Source: Neocallimastix lanati (nom. inval.) (taxonomy: Eukaryota; Neocallimastigomycota; Neocallimastigomycetes; Neocallimastigales; Neocallimastigaceae). Taken from it: a stretch of DNA of 64,000 nt. The notes under the pieces were generated by a model. That model saw only the letters and a program-made list of their open reading frames with translations, ran no database searches and was not told the DNA's origin. The stretch lies in NCBI GenBank assembly GCA_016946835.1, contig JACVTC010000188.1, positions 124,001 through 188,000 on the forward strand. Reading direction: 5' to 3'. Made by a program: the position numbers and the translations under genes. This document shows positions 10,079-22,134 of the stretch, one piece after another (within the stretch, counting starts at the first letter, position 1; each line of letters begins with the position of its first letter).

Positions 10079-10333
10079 CACTCTTTCCAAATTTTAATAA
10101 CTTTTTATTTATTATAACTAGAATATTAAAGAAATTACTAGTGTTTATCGGTTAAACAATTGAACCGATAAAACTAGAAAAATCTATTTTATTAATATTT
10201 TTTATCATTTTTTATCTAAGATTCATTTTCTAGAAAGAAAACTTGTTTTCTTTAATTTTCTTTAATTTTCTTTTATTTCTAATAATTACTAATAACAACT
10301 GATAACTTAAAATAATTAATTTTCCTGAAAAAC

Positions 10334-10384
10334 TATAAATAGGTGTAAAATTTCATAATAAAATATTTTTACTTGTGCTTTTAT
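10334..10384 (+). promoter_or_regulatory. Element I LTR promoter and predicted self-primer
   Basis: TATAAATA at 10334-10341 and, 41 bp on, GTGCTTTTAT at 10375-10384. This is the exact complement of ATAAAAGCAC (10563-10572), the ten bases after the LTR. This is the Tf1-type self-priming arrangement and mirrors element B. Repeated at +5392 and, for the LTR part, +10784. Confidence 0.72.
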
Positions 10385-10562
10385 TAATTAATTTTAAAGT
10401 AATTTAAAATATTACAATGATTAATTAATAAAATAATAATTTATATTTTTACTAATAAAAAAAACTTATTTTAATAAAACATATTTTGAATTACTTTAGT
10501 GTCGAGAACCTTTTGTGTAAAAAACCTTATAACAATCTTAAGTAACATTAAGATTTGTTACA

Positions 10563-10572
10563 ATAAAAGCAC
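10563..10572 (+). promoter_or_regulatory. Element I primer-binding site (self-priming type)
   Basis: ATAAAAGCAC directly after the LTR; no TGG start as expected for a tRNA 3' end. It complements 10375-10384. A second copy is at 15955-15964. Confidence 0.7.
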
Positions 10573-10609
10573 CCTTTGACAAAAAACACGAAACCTTCTC
10601 GAGACAAAT

Positions 10610-10765
10610 CTATCTTTTGGAATCTACTCTTTTAAGAATCTAATTTTTTGAAATCTACTCTTTTGGAATCTACTCTTTTGGAATCTACTCTTTTAAGAAT
10701 CTACTTTTTTGAAATCTACTCTTTTGGAATCTACTCTTTTGGAATCTACTCTTTTAAAACTTTAA
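10610..10765 (+). repeat. 15-bp minisatellite in element I leader
   Basis: Tandem copies of GGAATCTACTCTTTT with variants ending AA or TG. They create a 107-codon open frame (10648-10971) that I regard as a by-product of the repeat, since it has no recognisable domain. Copy 2 is at 16002-16157. Confidence 0.75.
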
Positions 10766-11464
10766 ACAACTCTTGGGCTACCGCTAATAATTATATTATC
10801 ACCAAAACAATATTTTTTCTGTGGAATACTTCCTTAAAAAATTCTATTCTTGAATCTAGTATCTTTTGGATTATTTCTTTTTATAGGTTATCTACCTTTC
10901 TTTTGTATTCCTTCTTTACTCAAATTCTTGCCCAATTTTTCCTTAGATTCTTCGCTTACTCTTTATTATAAACATACTTTCAAATTAAATTCTATCTACC
11001 TTTGGATTCCTCTTTGAAACTCTACCTATACCTTTTGGATTTTAATAAAAAAAAAAAAAAAAAATTTTATTATTAAATGAATATATAACCCTAACCCTAT
11101 ATTCTATAATATATTTAGGTGAATGAATATATAGTATCTTAGATAAATATTATAATAAAATTAATTGAACTAATATATTATTTATTAGATAAATTTATAG
11201 TAAAATTAATTGAACAAATATACTATTTATTAGATAAATTCTATAGTAAAATTAATTGAACAAATATATTATTTATTAGATAAATTTATAGTAAAACTAA
11301 TTGAACAAATATACTATTTATTAGATAAATTCTGAAAGAAAATTAAGTGGACATATACATAATTTTGGATAAAATTTAACTATAATCTAAGTGAAGGAAT
11401 ATAATATATTTTAGATAAATTAATACTTAAAACTAAATACATATATTAATAATTAGCTAAATAA

Positions 11465-11496
<32 letters not shown>

Positions 11497-11576
11497 TTTT
11501 TAATAAAATTTACTAATAAGGAGAATCTGTATAGACAATCCTTATTCTCTTTTATTCTTTTTATTTAATTCCTTAA

Positions 11577-11667
11577 TTTTGTGTTGGCCCTCGCTGGTAG
11601 GCTCAGACGTAAGCCCTACATCTCAGCTCTTTCAGTTAAAATTCACTGAAAGAACAGCAACACAAAA
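11577..11667 (+). ncRNA. Three-way-junction RNA structure in element I leader
   Basis: Outer stem TTTTGTGTTG/CAACACAAAA (10 bp, 11577-11586 with 11658-11667) encloses two hairpins: GTAGGCT...AGCCCTAC (11597-11619, one bulge) and CTTTCAGT...ACTGAAAG (11629-11652, 8 bp). It is much more GC-rich than its surroundings. Copy 2 is at 16969-17059. Function unknown; packaging or translation control are possible. Confidence 0.6.
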
Positions 11668-11740
11668 AAAAAAAAAAGAATTTTTAATTTTTAATAAGTT
11701 TTCGTGTCCATCTTTTAAGGTAATACGATAAATATACTAA

Positions 11741-12091
11741 GAGCGGTTAGAGCTCATAAACAGAGTTTCGGCGTATATTAACTAGTTTCAGTAGGTTAGA
11801 AACTATAGTCGTTAATTATTTGAATATAAACGGGCTTCAAAACCCTAGAGTGTAAAGAGAGTGTGGATTAAAAGAGAACCACATCCTACCAACTAACTTC
11901 AACAGTTCGGTGGTTGCTCTATTCGAATAAGCTCTGGCGAATAAGGAACTATAGTCACCGAAGGCTATAGGTTGGTCGTGAAGGTAAAGCGACATTAAAA
12001 TATATAGTTTTTAATTTTATTTTGAGGTCTAGTATATACCTCTAGTTAGTAGCTTTTGCCGGTTTTTTTTTAGTTGTAAGGCATTAAAAGC
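11741..12091 (+). ncRNA. Conserved structured 5' leader RNA, element I copy 1
   Basis: Helices in order: GAGC/GCTC around GGTTAGA (11741-11755); ATTAAC/GTTAAT enclosing TAGTTTC/GAAACTA with loop AGTAGGTTA (11777-11816); CTGGCGAATAAGGA (11934-11947); CTATAG/CTATAG with loop TCACCGAAGG (11949-11970); GCTTTTGCC/GGC..AAAAGC (12052-12091). Matching loops with different but complementary stems occur in leaders of C (37707-37989) and E (51650-51961). It ends 82 nt before the gag start. Likely a cis-acting RNA for packaging, dimerisation or internal initiation; role inferred. Confidence 0.7.
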
Positions 12092-12173
12092 GAAATTTAA
12101 ATTGTATTTACCTTAAATAAAAGTTCTTCAATAATTAAATTATCAAATAAATCTATTTTGAAAAAGCAAGAAA

Positions 12174-15074
12174 ATGGAAGAAGATACCTTTTTAAATGCC
12201 AGTGCTACCAATAAAGATGGATTCGCTGGAGATCGTCGTTACTTTAAAGGATTTTTAGCAAAAATGAATTTAATATTCATGCTTGATCCCGAACGATTTA
12301 ATAATGATCCAATAAAGGTTGCGTATATCATTTCTAGACTCTACAGCTCTGCAATGAACTGGGCTGCTACTTTAATTGAAAATAACGATCCATGTTTAAA
12401 TAACTATCAACAATTCACCTCAAGATTTAAGGCTACTTTTGGGAGCTACGATTCGACTTTCATTGCTAACCAGAAATTGAAGACAATTAAACAAAGACGC
12501 ATCGGTGAAATAACAAACTATATTCTCGAATTCAATAGATATTCTGACGAATCTTCATGGAATGAAGAAGCTAAAATGGATGCTTTCCTCAATGGACTTA
12601 ACGATCAAATTGCTACCAAAATATATGAAATGTTTCCAGGACCAAGATCTCTTTTCGCATTACAAACTATTGCCTCTAGACTAGATAGTCGTATTGCTGC
12701 TCATAGACAATTTTCTAATCCACAAAACGGATCAAATAATAATAATAATAATGATAACAGAAATAATAACAGAAATAATAATAATAGAAGACAAAATAAA
12801 GGGAAAAAGCCTTTCAAATTCAATACCCGAGGTCCTTTGTCTAATGAAGAAAAGGAAAGAAGAAGAAAAGAACATCTTTGTGCCTATTGTGGATCAGCTA
12901 ACCATTCCCTTGACCATTGCCCACTAGTAAACAGAAATAAAGCCTCTTCAAGCAGTTCTCATATCACTAATCTTGAACCTAAAACCATTCCAAGAATAAG
13001 AATTTCTGATCAACCCGATGTAAAGCTACCAATTTTTGAATTCTCTCTTAATGTTTCCAATATCTCTACAAAAACTAAAATTCTTCTGGACTGCGGCTCT
13101 CAACTTAATTTAATGGATGTATACTTCGCAAAAGAAAACAATATTCCTTACTCTAGTGAATGTAATCTCCCTAACGTATCTGGAATCGGTGGTATTCAGT
13201 CAATCATAGGTAAAACTGCACCAATATCCTTAAAATATAAAAACCACATATGTAAAACAAGTTTCTATGTTGTTGACCTTCCTTCGTATTGTGCTATTTT
13301 AGGCATTGACTGGCTAGAAACTCATAATCCCACTATAGACTTTGCCTCAAAAGAACTCTCTTTCAAATCCAACTATTGTATTTCCAATTGTCTTGTACTT
13401 CCCAGCGCCTTCACTACTTATGTTCCTTTAAATACTATTAAAAAGAATGATAAAGAAGAAGAAGATAAAGAAAGTAATATAGTAAATAAATCATTACCAA
13501 AGAAATTACTTCCATTTAAGGATATTTTTAGCGAAATATATGCGAATGCACTTTCTCGAAGACCTGATTATGCATCAAATGAAGAAGAACTGTCCTCTGA
13601 TATTCCTTTCAACGTCTTAAAACCTGAAAATTTTTGCGCTACCACTTCCATTGCCTCTTTAAATGATCAAATACTCCATGAATACAAGAAAGATAAATAT
13701 TATAATGAAATCTGCAAAAAACTCAACTCTAAACAAGACTTCCCAGAATCTAATAAATTTTCTTTAAGTAACAACTTCTTACTCTTTGATGGAAAAATTT
13801 ATGTTCCCCTTAACTGTCGTTCTTCCGTATTAAATATCTGTCATGACTCCCCATCTGCTGGTCATTTTGGTTTCAAGAAAACTTTCTCCTTAATCAATCG
13901 TGACTTTTGGTGGTCATCTATGCAAAAAGATATTAAAGACTATATTAAATCTTGTGAAATCTGTTGTCGTTCAAAGGATTCTAGACACAAACCTTATGGA
14001 TTTCTGAACCCACTAGAAATTCCTGACCGACCTTGGACTTCGCTTTCCATGGATTTCATCACTAATCTCCCTTCATCTAATGGATATACTTGTATTTTTG
14101 TTGTTCTCGATAGATTCACAAAAATGGGTCACTTCATCCCATTTCCTAACGTTCCTTCTTCTGAAGATACTGCTAAGGCATTCATGACTCATATTTTCAG
14201 ACTTCATGGATTACCAAATGAAATTCTTTCAGATAGAGGTACTCAATTCACTTCTAAATTCTGGACTTCTATTTGCAAAACTCTCAATATCTCAATGAAA
14301 CTTTCTTCTCCCTTTCACCATCAAACTAACGGTTTAACGGAGAGGGTGAACTCCGTTGTAGAACAATTTCTCATATGTTACTCTAATTTTAAAGGTTCAA
14401 ATTGGCATAATTATCTATTCCTTGCTGAATTCTGCTACAACAATTCTATTCAAAAATCATTAAATAAATCACCTTTCTACGCAAATTATGGTTACAACCC
14501 TCGCTTCTCACCAGCTGTGCCAAGTTCTATTGATGTTCCGCGTGCTGAAGAATTTACAACAAACTTAGCGAAACTTTTCAAACAATTAAAAGAAAATTTA
14601 AAACAAGCAAGAAATAAACAAGAAAAATTCGCCAACCAACACAGAATTAAAGCACCTGAATTCAAAGTAAACGACAAAGTTTGGATAAACAGTTCACTCA
14701 TATTAAGAAATAAAAATAAAAAATTAAAACCAAGAAAGTTAGGACCTTATAAAATAATTGAAAAAGTCTCTCCAGTAACATACAAAATTGATTTTCCAAA
14801 AAATATAAGAATACACCCAATTATCCATGTATCAGAACTTGAGCCATACTACAAAGACAATTTTAAAAGAAAAAAGGAACCTCCACCTCCAATTATAGTT
14901 AATGATGAAGAAGAATATGAAGTAGAAGAAATACTTGATAAAAGAAAACATTATGGAAAGATTCAATATCTTATTAAGTGGAAAGGATATCCTTTATCTG
15001 AAGCATCTTGGGAACCGGAAGAAAACCTCAACTGTCCAGAAATACTCAAAAAATTTAATAAATCAAACAAATAA
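12174..15074 (+). CDS. Element I Gag-protease-integrase-chromodomain fusion, copy 1 (RT/RNase H absent)
   Basis: 966 residues in one frame, no frameshift needed. Gag core at about 1-180; Asn-rich linker; CCHC knuckle C-X2-C-X4-H-X4-C at about 239-252; protease L-L-D-C-G-S at about 304-309 (unusual D-C-G for D-T/S-G); A-I-L-G-I-D-W. At about 450-457 F-K-D-I-F-S-E, the start of RT, jumps directly to [10 protein letters not shown], the end of RNase H. Integrase follows: HHCC (about 556-605), Asp in M-D-F, Asp in S-D-R-G-T-Q-F, Glu in L-T-E-R, GPYKI domain. A chromodomain (about 919-960, [15 protein letters not shown]) ends the protein. Start: ATG at 12174, in AAGAAAATGG. Confidence 0.93.
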   Translation: MEEDTFLNASATNKDGFAGDRRYFKGFLAKMNLIFMLDPERFNNDPIKVAYIISRLYSSAMNWAATLIENNDPCLNNYQQFTSRFKATFGSYDSTFIANQKLKTIKQRRIGEITNYILEFNRYSDESSWNEEAKMDAFLNGLNDQIATKIYEMFPGPRSLFALQTIASRLDSRIAAHRQFSNPQNGSNNNNNNDNRNNNRNNNNRRQNKGKKPFKFNTRGPLSNEEKERRRKEHLCAYCGSANHSLDHCPLVNRNKASSSSSHITNLEPKTIPRIRISDQPDVKLPIFEFSLNVSNISTKTKILLDCGSQLNLMDVYFAKENNIPYSSECNLPNVSGIGGIQSIIGKTAPISLKYKNHICKTSFYVVDLPSYCAILGIDWLETHNPTIDFASKELSFKSNYCISNCLVLPSAFTTYVPLNTIKKNDKEEEDKESNIVNKSLPKKLLPFKDIFSEIYANALSRRPDYASNEEELSSDIPFNVLKPENFCATTSIASLNDQILHEYKKDKYYNEICKKLNSKQDFPESNKFSLSNNFLLFDGKIYVPLNCRSSVLNICHDSPSAGHFGFKKTFSLINRDFWWSSMQKDIKDYIKSCEICCRSKDSRHKPYGFLNPLEIPDRPWTSLSMDFITNLPSSNGYTCIFVVLDRFTKMGHFIPFPNVPSSEDTAKAFMTHIFRLHGLPNEILSDRGTQFTSKFWTSICKTLNISMKLSSPFHHQTNGLTERVNSVVEQFLICYSNFKGSNWHNYLFLAEFCYNNSIQKSLNKSPFYANYGYNPRFSPAVPSSIDVPRAEEFTTNLAKLFKQLKENLKQARNKQEKFANQHRIKAPEFKVNDKVWINSSLILRNKNKKLKPRKLGPYKIIEKVSPVTYKIDFPKNIRIHPIIHVSELEPYYKDNFKRKKEPPPPIIVNDEEEYEVEEILDKRKHYGKIQYLIKWKGYPLSEASWEPEENLNCPEILKKFNKSNK

Positions 15075-15345
15075 ACTTATATTTAGAAAATGAATCTATA
15101 ATATTAATTATACAAAAATTTATATTTATTAATATCAAATTTATTTCTATTAATATCAATATCAATAATCTTTATTATTTTTACTTATTAATATAAATAT
15201 TATTTAAATTCATGTAACCTTATTATTAATAATGTATTTTTATGTTTATCATGTATTGAAATTTTACACCAAATAACTATTAAAATAATTTATATATTAA
15301 AATAATTAAATAAAATTTTCTTAGTATAGTTTAGCCTAGTTTTGA

Positions 15346-15366
15346 GATTCGTCTGGTATCCGAATC
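15346..15366 (+). promoter_or_regulatory. Pre-polypurine-tract hairpin, element I copy 1
   Basis: GATTCG - TCTGGTATC - CGAATC, then the purine tract AGAGGAGGA (about 15369-15377) and LTR 2 at 15381. The stem differs from that of element B (7421-7443) by compensatory changes while the loop is kept. Copy 2 is at 20738-20758. Confidence 0.72.
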
Positions 15367-15380
15367 CTAGAGGAGGACCA

Positions 15381-15954
15381 TGTAACGAAACTCATAACTA
15401 GTAAATTAGTAACTATGGTTCAATGGTAAGTTACCATAACCATCGGGCTGAACCCTTAGGGTTCGACACCCACTCTTTCTAAATTTTAATAACTTTTTAT
15501 TTATTATAACTAGAATATTAAAGAAATTACTAGTGTTTATCGGTTAAACAATTGAACCGATAAAACTAGAAAAATCTATTTTATTAATATTTTTTATCAT
15601 TTTTTATCTAAGATTCATTTTCTAGAAAGAAAACTTGTTTTCTTTAATTTTCTTTAATTTTCTTTTATTTCTAATAATTACTAATAACAACTGATAACTT
15701 AAAATAATTAATTTTCCTGAAAAACTATAAATAGGTGTAAAATTTCATAATAAAATATTTTTACTTGTGCTTTTATTAATTAATTTTAAAGTAATTTAAA
15801 ATATTACAATGATTAATTAATAAAATAATAATTTATATTTTTACTAATAAAAAAAACTTATTTTAATAAAACATATTTTGAATTACTTTAGTGTCGAGAA
15901 CCTTTTGTGTAAAAAACCTTATAACAATCTTAAGTAACATTAAGATTTGTTACA
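15381..15954 (+). repeat. Element I LTR 2 (shared by both copies)
   Basis: 574 bp. Acts as 3' LTR of copy 1 and 5' LTR of copy 2. It carries intact A-box and B-box words (15416-15426, 15460-15470), a TATA box at 15726-15733 and the self-primer at 15767-15776. Confidence 0.95.
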
Positions 15955-16856
15955 ATAAAAGCACCCTTTGACAAAAAACACGAAACCTTCTCGAGACAAA
16001 TCTATCTTTTGGAATCTACTCTTTTAAGAATCTAATTTTTTGAAATCTACTCTTTTGGAATCTACTCTTTTGGAATCTACTCTTTTAAGAATCTACTTTT
16101 TTGAAATCTACTCTTTTGGAATCTACTCTTTTGGAATCTACTCTTTTAAAACTTTAAACAACTCTTGGGCTACCGCTAATAATTATATTATCACCAAAAC
16201 AATATTTTTTCTGTGGAATACTTCCTTAAAAAATTCTATTCTTGAATCTAGTATCTTTTGGATTATTTCTTTTTATAGGTTATCTACCTTTCTTTTGTAT
16301 TCCTTCTTTACTCAAATTCTTGCCCAATTTTTCCTTAGATTCTTCGCTTACTCTTTATTATAAACATACTTTCAAATTAAATTCTATCTACCTTTGGATT
16401 CCTCTTTGAAACTCTACCTATACCTTTTGGATTTTAATAAAAAAAAAAAAAAAAAATTTTATTATTAAATGAATATATAACCCTAACCCTATATTCTATA
16501 ATATATTTAGGTGAATGAATATATAGTATCTTAGATAAATATTATAATAAAATTAATTGAACTAATATATTATTTATTAGATAAATTTATAGTAAAATTA
16601 ATTGAACAAATATACTATTTATTAGATAAATTCTATAGTAAAATTAATTGAACAAATATATTATTTATTAGATAAATTTATAGTAAAACTAATTGAACAA
16701 ATATACTATTTATTAGATAAATTCTGAAAGAAAATTAAGTGGACATATACATAATTTTGGATAAAATTTAACTATAATCTAAGTGAAGGAATATAATATA
16801 TTTTAGATAAATTAATACTTAAAACTAAATACATATATTAATAATTAGCTAAATAA

Positions 16857-16888
<32 letters not shown>

Positions 16889-16968
16889 TTTTTAATAAAA
16901 TTTACTAATAAGGAGAATCTGTATAGACAATCCTTATTCTCTTTTATTCTTTTTATTTAATTCCTTAA

Positions 16969-17483
16969 TTTTGTGTTGGCCCTCGCTGGTAGGCTCAGAC
17001 GTAAGCCCTACATCTCAGCTCTTTCAGTTAAAATTCACTGAAAGAACAGCAACACAAAAAAAAAAAAAAGAATTTTTAATTTTTAATAAGTTTTCGTGTC
17101 CATCTTTTAAGGTAATACGATAAATATACTAAGAGCGGTTAGAGCTCATAAACAGAGTTTCGGCGTATATTAACTAGTTTCAGTAGGTTAGAAACTATAG
17201 TCGTTAATTATTTGAATATAAACGGGCTTCAAAACCCTAGAGTGTAAAGAGAGTGTGGATTAAAAGAGAACCACATCCTACCAACTAACTTCAACAGTTC
17301 GGTGGTTGCTCTATTCGAATAAGCTCTGGCGAATAAGGAACTATAGTCACCGAAGGCTATAGGTTGGTCGTGAAGGTAAAGCGACATTAAAATATATAGT
17401 TTTTAATTTTATTTTGAGGTCTAGTATATACCTCTAGTTAGTAGCTTTTGCCGGTTTTTTTTTAGTTGTAAGGCATTAAAAGC
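16969..17483 (+). ncRNA. Structured leader RNA, element I copy 2
   Basis: Second copy (offset 5392) of the three-way junction (16969-17059) and of the multi-helix leader (17133-17483). I see no sequence differences from copy 1, so it gives no independent covariation. Confidence 0.65.
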
Positions 17484-17565
17484 GAAATTTAAATTGTATT
17501 TACCTTAAATAAAAGTTCTTCAATAATTAAATTATCAAATAAATCTATTTTGAAAAAGCAAGAAA

Positions 17566-20466
17566 ATGGAAGAAGATACCTTTTTAAATGCCAGTGCTAC
17601 CAATAAAGATGGATTCGCTGGAGATCGTCGTTACTTTAAAGGATTTTTAGCAAAAATGAATTTAATATTCATGCTTGATCCCGAACGATTTAATAATGAT
17701 CCAATAAAGGTTGCGTATATCATTTCTAGACTCTACAGCTCTGCAATGAACTGGGCTGCTACTTTAATTGAAAATAACGATCCATGTTTAAATAACTATC
17801 AACAATTCACCTCAAGATTTAAGGCTACTTTTGGGAGCTACGATTCGACTTTCATTGCTAACCAGAAATTGAAGACAATTAAACAAAGACGCATCGGTGA
17901 AATAACAAACTATATTCTCGAATTCAATAGATATTCTGACGAATCTTCATGGAATGAAGAAGCTAAAATGGATGCTTTCCTCAATGGACTTAACGATCAA
18001 ATTGCTACCAAAATATATGAAATGTTTCCAGGACCAAGATCTCTTTTCGCATTACAAACTATTGCCTCTAGACTAGATAGTCGTATTGCTGCTCATAGAC
18101 AATTTTCTAATCCACAAAACGGATCAAATAATAATAATAATAATGATAACAGAAATAATAACAGAAATAATAATAATAGAAGACAAAATAAAGGGAAAAA
18201 GCCTTTCAAATTCAATACCCGAGGTCCTTTGTCTAATGAAGAAAAGGAAAGAAGAAGAAAAGAACATCTTTGTGCCTATTGTGGATCAGCTAACCATTCC
18301 CTTGACCATTGCCCACTAGTAAACAGAAATAAAGCCTCTTCAAGCAGTTCTCATATCACTAATCTTGAACCTAAAACCATTCCAAGAATAAGAATTTCTG
18401 ATCAACCCGATGTAAAGCTACCAATTTTTGAATTCTCTCTTAATGTTTCCAATATCTCTACAAAAACTAAAATTCTTCTGGACTGCGGCTCTCAACTTAA
18501 TTTAATGGATGTATACTTCGCAAAAGAAAACAATATTCCTTACTCTAGTGAATGTAATCTCCCTAACGTATCTGGAATCGGTGGTATTCAGTCAATCATA
18601 GGTAAAACTGCACCAATATCCTTAAAATATAAAAACCACATATGTAAAACAAGTTTCTATGTTGTTGACCTTCCTTCGTATTGTGCTATTTTAGGCATTG
18701 ACTGGCTAGAAACTCATAATCCCACTATAGACTTTGCCTCAAAAGAACTCTCTTTCAAATCCAACTATTGTATTTCCAATTGTCTTGTACTTCCCAGCGC
18801 CTTCACTACTTATGTTCCTTTAAATACTATTAAAAAGAATGATAAAGAAGAAGAAGATAAAGAAAGTAATATAGTAAATAAATCATTACCAAAGAAATTA
18901 CTTCCATTTAAGGATATTTTTAGCGAAATATATGCGAATGCACTTTCTCGAAGACCTGATTATGCATCAAATGAAGAAGAACTGTCCTCTGATATTCCTT
19001 TCAACGTCTTAAAACCTGAAAATTTTTGCGCTACCACTTCCATTGCCTCTTTAAATGATCAAATACTCCATGAATACAAGAAAGATAAATATTATAATGA
19101 AATCTGCAAAAAACTCAACTCTAAACAAGACTTCCCAGAATCTAATAAATTTTCTTTAAGTAACAACTTCTTACTCTTTGATGGAAAAATTTATGTTCCC
19201 CTTAACTGTCGTTCTTCCGTATTAAATATCTGTCATGACTCCCCATCTGCTGGTCATTTTGGTTTCAAGAAAACTTTCTCCTTAATCAATCGTGACTTTT
19301 GGTGGTCATCTATGCAAAAAGATATTAAAGACTATATTAAATCTTGTGAAATCTGTTGTCGTTCAAAGGATTCTAGACACAAACCTTATGGATTTCTGAA
19401 CCCACTAGAAATTCCTGACCGACCTTGGACTTCGCTTTCCATGGATTTCATCACTAATCTCCCTTCATCTAATGGATATACTTGTATTTTTGTTGTTCTC
19501 GATAGATTCACAAAAATGGGTCACTTCATCCCATTTCCTAACGTTCCTTCTTCTGAAGATACTGCTAAGGCATTCATGACTCATATTTTCAGACTTCATG
19601 GATTACCAAATGAAATTCTTTCAGATAGAGGTACTCAATTCACTTCTAAATTCTGGACTTCTATTTGCAAAACTCTCAATATCTCAATGAAACTTTCTTC
19701 TCCCTTTCACCATCAAACTAACGGTTTAACGGAGAGGGTGAACTCCGTTGTAGAACAATTTCTCATATGTTACTCTAATTTTAAAGGTTCAAATTGGCAT
19801 AATTATCTATTCCTTGCTGAATTCTGCTACAACAATTCTATTCAAAAATCATTAAATAAATCACCTTTCTACGCAAATTATGGTTACAACCCTCGCTTCT
19901 CACCAGCTGTGCCAAGTTCTATTGATGTTCCGCGTGCTGAAGAATTTACAACAAACTTAGCGAAACTTTTCAAACAATTAAAAGAAAATTTAAAACAAGC
20001 AAGAAATAAACAAGAAAAATTCGCCAACCAACACAGAATTAAAGCACCTGAATTCAAAGTAAACGACAAAGTTTGGATAAACAGTTCACTCATATTAAGA
20101 AATAAAAATAAAAAATTAAAACCAAGAAAGTTAGGACCTTATAAAATAATTGAAAAAGTCTCTCCAGTAACATACAAAATTGATTTTCCAAAAAATATAA
20201 GAATACACCCAATTATCCATGTATCAGAACTTGAGCCATACTACAAAGACAATTTTAAAAGAAAAAAGGAACCTCCACCTCCAATTATAGTTAATGATGA
20301 AGAAGAATATGAAGTAGAAGAAATACTTGATAAAAGAAAACATTATGGAAAGATTCAATATCTTATTAAGTGGAAAGGATATCCTTTATCTGAAGCATCT
20401 TGGGAACCGGAAGAAAACCTCAACTGTCCAGAAATACTCAAAAAATTTAATAAATCAAACAAATAA
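17566..20466 (+). CDS. Element I Gag-protease-integrase-chromodomain fusion, copy 2 (RT/RNase H absent)
   Basis: Identical 966-residue protein to the 12174-15074 copy, including the in-frame junction [12 protein letters not shown] that removes reverse transcriptase and RNase H. Because both copies share the junction, the deletion preceded the tandem duplication. The intact frame in both means either very recent duplication or retained use of the product. It can encode particles, protease and integrase, but replication would need RT from another element. Confidence 0.93.
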   Translation: MEEDTFLNASATNKDGFAGDRRYFKGFLAKMNLIFMLDPERFNNDPIKVAYIISRLYSSAMNWAATLIENNDPCLNNYQQFTSRFKATFGSYDSTFIANQKLKTIKQRRIGEITNYILEFNRYSDESSWNEEAKMDAFLNGLNDQIATKIYEMFPGPRSLFALQTIASRLDSRIAAHRQFSNPQNGSNNNNNNDNRNNNRNNNNRRQNKGKKPFKFNTRGPLSNEEKERRRKEHLCAYCGSANHSLDHCPLVNRNKASSSSSHITNLEPKTIPRIRISDQPDVKLPIFEFSLNVSNISTKTKILLDCGSQLNLMDVYFAKENNIPYSSECNLPNVSGIGGIQSIIGKTAPISLKYKNHICKTSFYVVDLPSYCAILGIDWLETHNPTIDFASKELSFKSNYCISNCLVLPSAFTTYVPLNTIKKNDKEEEDKESNIVNKSLPKKLLPFKDIFSEIYANALSRRPDYASNEEELSSDIPFNVLKPENFCATTSIASLNDQILHEYKKDKYYNEICKKLNSKQDFPESNKFSLSNNFLLFDGKIYVPLNCRSSVLNICHDSPSAGHFGFKKTFSLINRDFWWSSMQKDIKDYIKSCEICCRSKDSRHKPYGFLNPLEIPDRPWTSLSMDFITNLPSSNGYTCIFVVLDRFTKMGHFIPFPNVPSSEDTAKAFMTHIFRLHGLPNEILSDRGTQFTSKFWTSICKTLNISMKLSSPFHHQTNGLTERVNSVVEQFLICYSNFKGSNWHNYLFLAEFCYNNSIQKSLNKSPFYANYGYNPRFSPAVPSSIDVPRAEEFTTNLAKLFKQLKENLKQARNKQEKFANQHRIKAPEFKVNDKVWINSSLILRNKNKKLKPRKLGPYKIIEKVSPVTYKIDFPKNIRIHPIIHVSELEPYYKDNFKRKKEPPPPIIVNDEEEYEVEEILDKRKHYGKIQYLIKWKGYPLSEASWEPEENLNCPEILKKFNKSNK

Positions 20467-20772
20467 ACTTATATTTAGAAAATGAATCTATAATATTAAT
20501 TATACAAAAATTTATATTTATTAATATCAAATTTATTTCTATTAATATCAATATCAATAATCTTTATTATTTTTACTTATTAATATAAATATTATTTAAA
20601 TTCATGTAACCTTATTATTAATAATGTATTTTTATGTTTATCATGTATTGAAATTTTACACCAAATAACTATTAAAATAATTTATATATTAAAATAATTA
20701 AATAAAATTTTCTTAGTATAGTTTAGCCTAGTTTTGAGATTCGTCTGGTATCCGAATCCTAGAGGAGGACCA

Positions 20773-21346
20773 TGTAACGAAACTCATAACTAGTAAATTA
20801 GTAACTATGGTTCAATGGTAAGTTACCATAACCATCGGGCTGAACCCTTAGGGTTCGACACCCACTCTTTCTAAATTTTAATAACTTTTTATTTATTATA
20901 ACTAGAATATTAAAGAAATTACTAGTGTTTATCGGTTAAACAATTGAACCGATAAAACTAGAAAAATCTATTTTATTAATATTTTTTATCATTTTTTATC
21001 TAAGATTCATTTTCTAGAAAGAAAACTTGTTTTCTTTAATTTTCTTTAATTTTCTTTTATTTCTAATAATTACTAATAACAACTGATAACTTAAAATAAT
21101 TAATTTTCCTGAAAAACTATAAATAGGTGTAAAATTTCATAATAAAATATTTTTACTTGTGCTTTTATTAATTAATTTTAAAGTAATTTAAAATATTACA
21201 ATGATTAATTAATAAAATAATAATTTATATTTTTACTAATAAAAAAAACTTATTTTAATAAAACATATTTTGAATTACTTTAGTGTCGAGAACCTTTTGT
21301 GTAAAAAACCTTATAACAATCTTAAGTAACATTAAGATTTGTTACA
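20773..21346 (+). repeat. Element I LTR 3
   Basis: 574 bp, matches LTR 2 at the two sites where LTR 1 differs. It is followed by TTTAT (21347-21351), the right target duplication, and then the interrupted G2 LTR. Confidence 0.95.
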
Positions 21347-22130
21347 TTTATTAAAAATTTTAAATGTTAAAACTTATTGTTATTATTATTATATTATAAT
21401 TGTTATAATAATAACTCTTGATTTCTCAAAGAGAACTCAAGAGCCTTATTTATACTTTTTTGTCAAAATAAGGTTAAAATCAAAAGGGGTTCTAATCTTA
21501 ACAAATCTCTTATCTAGGAAAAGACTAGAAGAAAAACCTAGATAAGTTTTTTGATCGATATTCTATCCATATCGATCATCGCGTTAATTAAGTAAAACCG
21601 ATTACTTTTAAGAAGTAATTGGAAAAACCTTAATTAACCGATTACTTAATCTAATATAATGATCGAAAATAAAAGAATAAAATAATGAAAATTATTTCGA
21701 TCATAAAATTTAAAATTTAATCTATTTAGTTCTATTTTATAGAACTTTACATAAAAAATATAAAACAATACATTAATAATAAAATACATGATTAATACAA
21801 TACAGAATACATGATAGAATACAGAATACATGATAAAATACAGAATAGTGTTTTAGTTTATGATTTAATAAGTGAGAGAAAACTAAAACTAATAAATTTA
21901 ATAATTAAGTGAATAATTAAATAAATTTAATATTATTTTAAATGTATAAAAATTATTTGATTAAATAAATTTTTAATATTAAACTAAATAAAATTTTAAT
22001 ATATAATTAAATAAATTATTAATTATAATTAATTGTATAAATGAAATATGAGTTAAATAAAAGTTATATTAATTATAACCTAACTAAGAAAATATAATTA
22101 TTTTGTTAAAAATAATTATAGATTCTTACA
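21347..22130 (+). repeat. G2 LTR, 3' part
   Basis: Continues the G-type LTR after element I. It contains the family hairpins CTCTTGA...TCAAGAG (about 21415-21443) and CTTATCTAGG...CCTAGATAAG (about 21511-21546), and ends GATTCTTACA. The neighbour follows after the spacer ATCAT (22131-22135). Confidence 0.8.
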
Positions 22131-22134
22131 ATCA

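Larger units (their letters stand above)
9989..10562 (+). repeat. Element I LTR 1
   Basis: 574 bp, TGTAACGAAAC to ATTTGTTACA. It differs from LTR 2 and LTR 3 at 10033 (T for G) and 10088 (C for T), while LTR 2 and LTR 3 agree at those sites. Confidence 0.95.
9989..21346 (+). mobile_element. Element I: tandem chromovirus, three LTRs and two internal regions
   Basis: LTR (9989-10562), internal region, LTR (15381-15954), internal region, LTR (20773-21346). The repeat period is exactly 5392 bp and the two 966-residue proteins are identical. Target duplication TTTAT flanks the whole structure (9984-9988 and 21347-21351), so one insertion event was followed by LTR-LTR recombination between copies, or a tandem unit inserted as such. 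It sits inside the G2 LTR. Both copies carry the same in-frame loss of RT and RNase H. Confidence 0.93.

Noticed and set aside
10648-10971. 107-codon open frame (and copy at 16040-16363)
   Set aside because: It arises from the GGAATCTACTCTTTT minisatellite in the leader of element I and has no domain or conservation apart from the repeat.
11086-11100. AACCCTAACCCT, like the telomere repeat CCCTAA
   Set aside because: Only two units, inside an LTR retrotransposon leader and repeated exactly in the second copy.
11741-11970. Possible group I intron or known ribozyme in the leader
   Set aside because: Words such as CTATAGTC recall group I P7, but no complete core, splice context or cleavage motif (hammerhead, HDV) could be drawn.
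21339-21545. Small plus-strand frames at 21339-21545 and 22329-22538
   Set aside because: They cover the hairpin region of G-type LTRs and differ between copies; no protein conservation.
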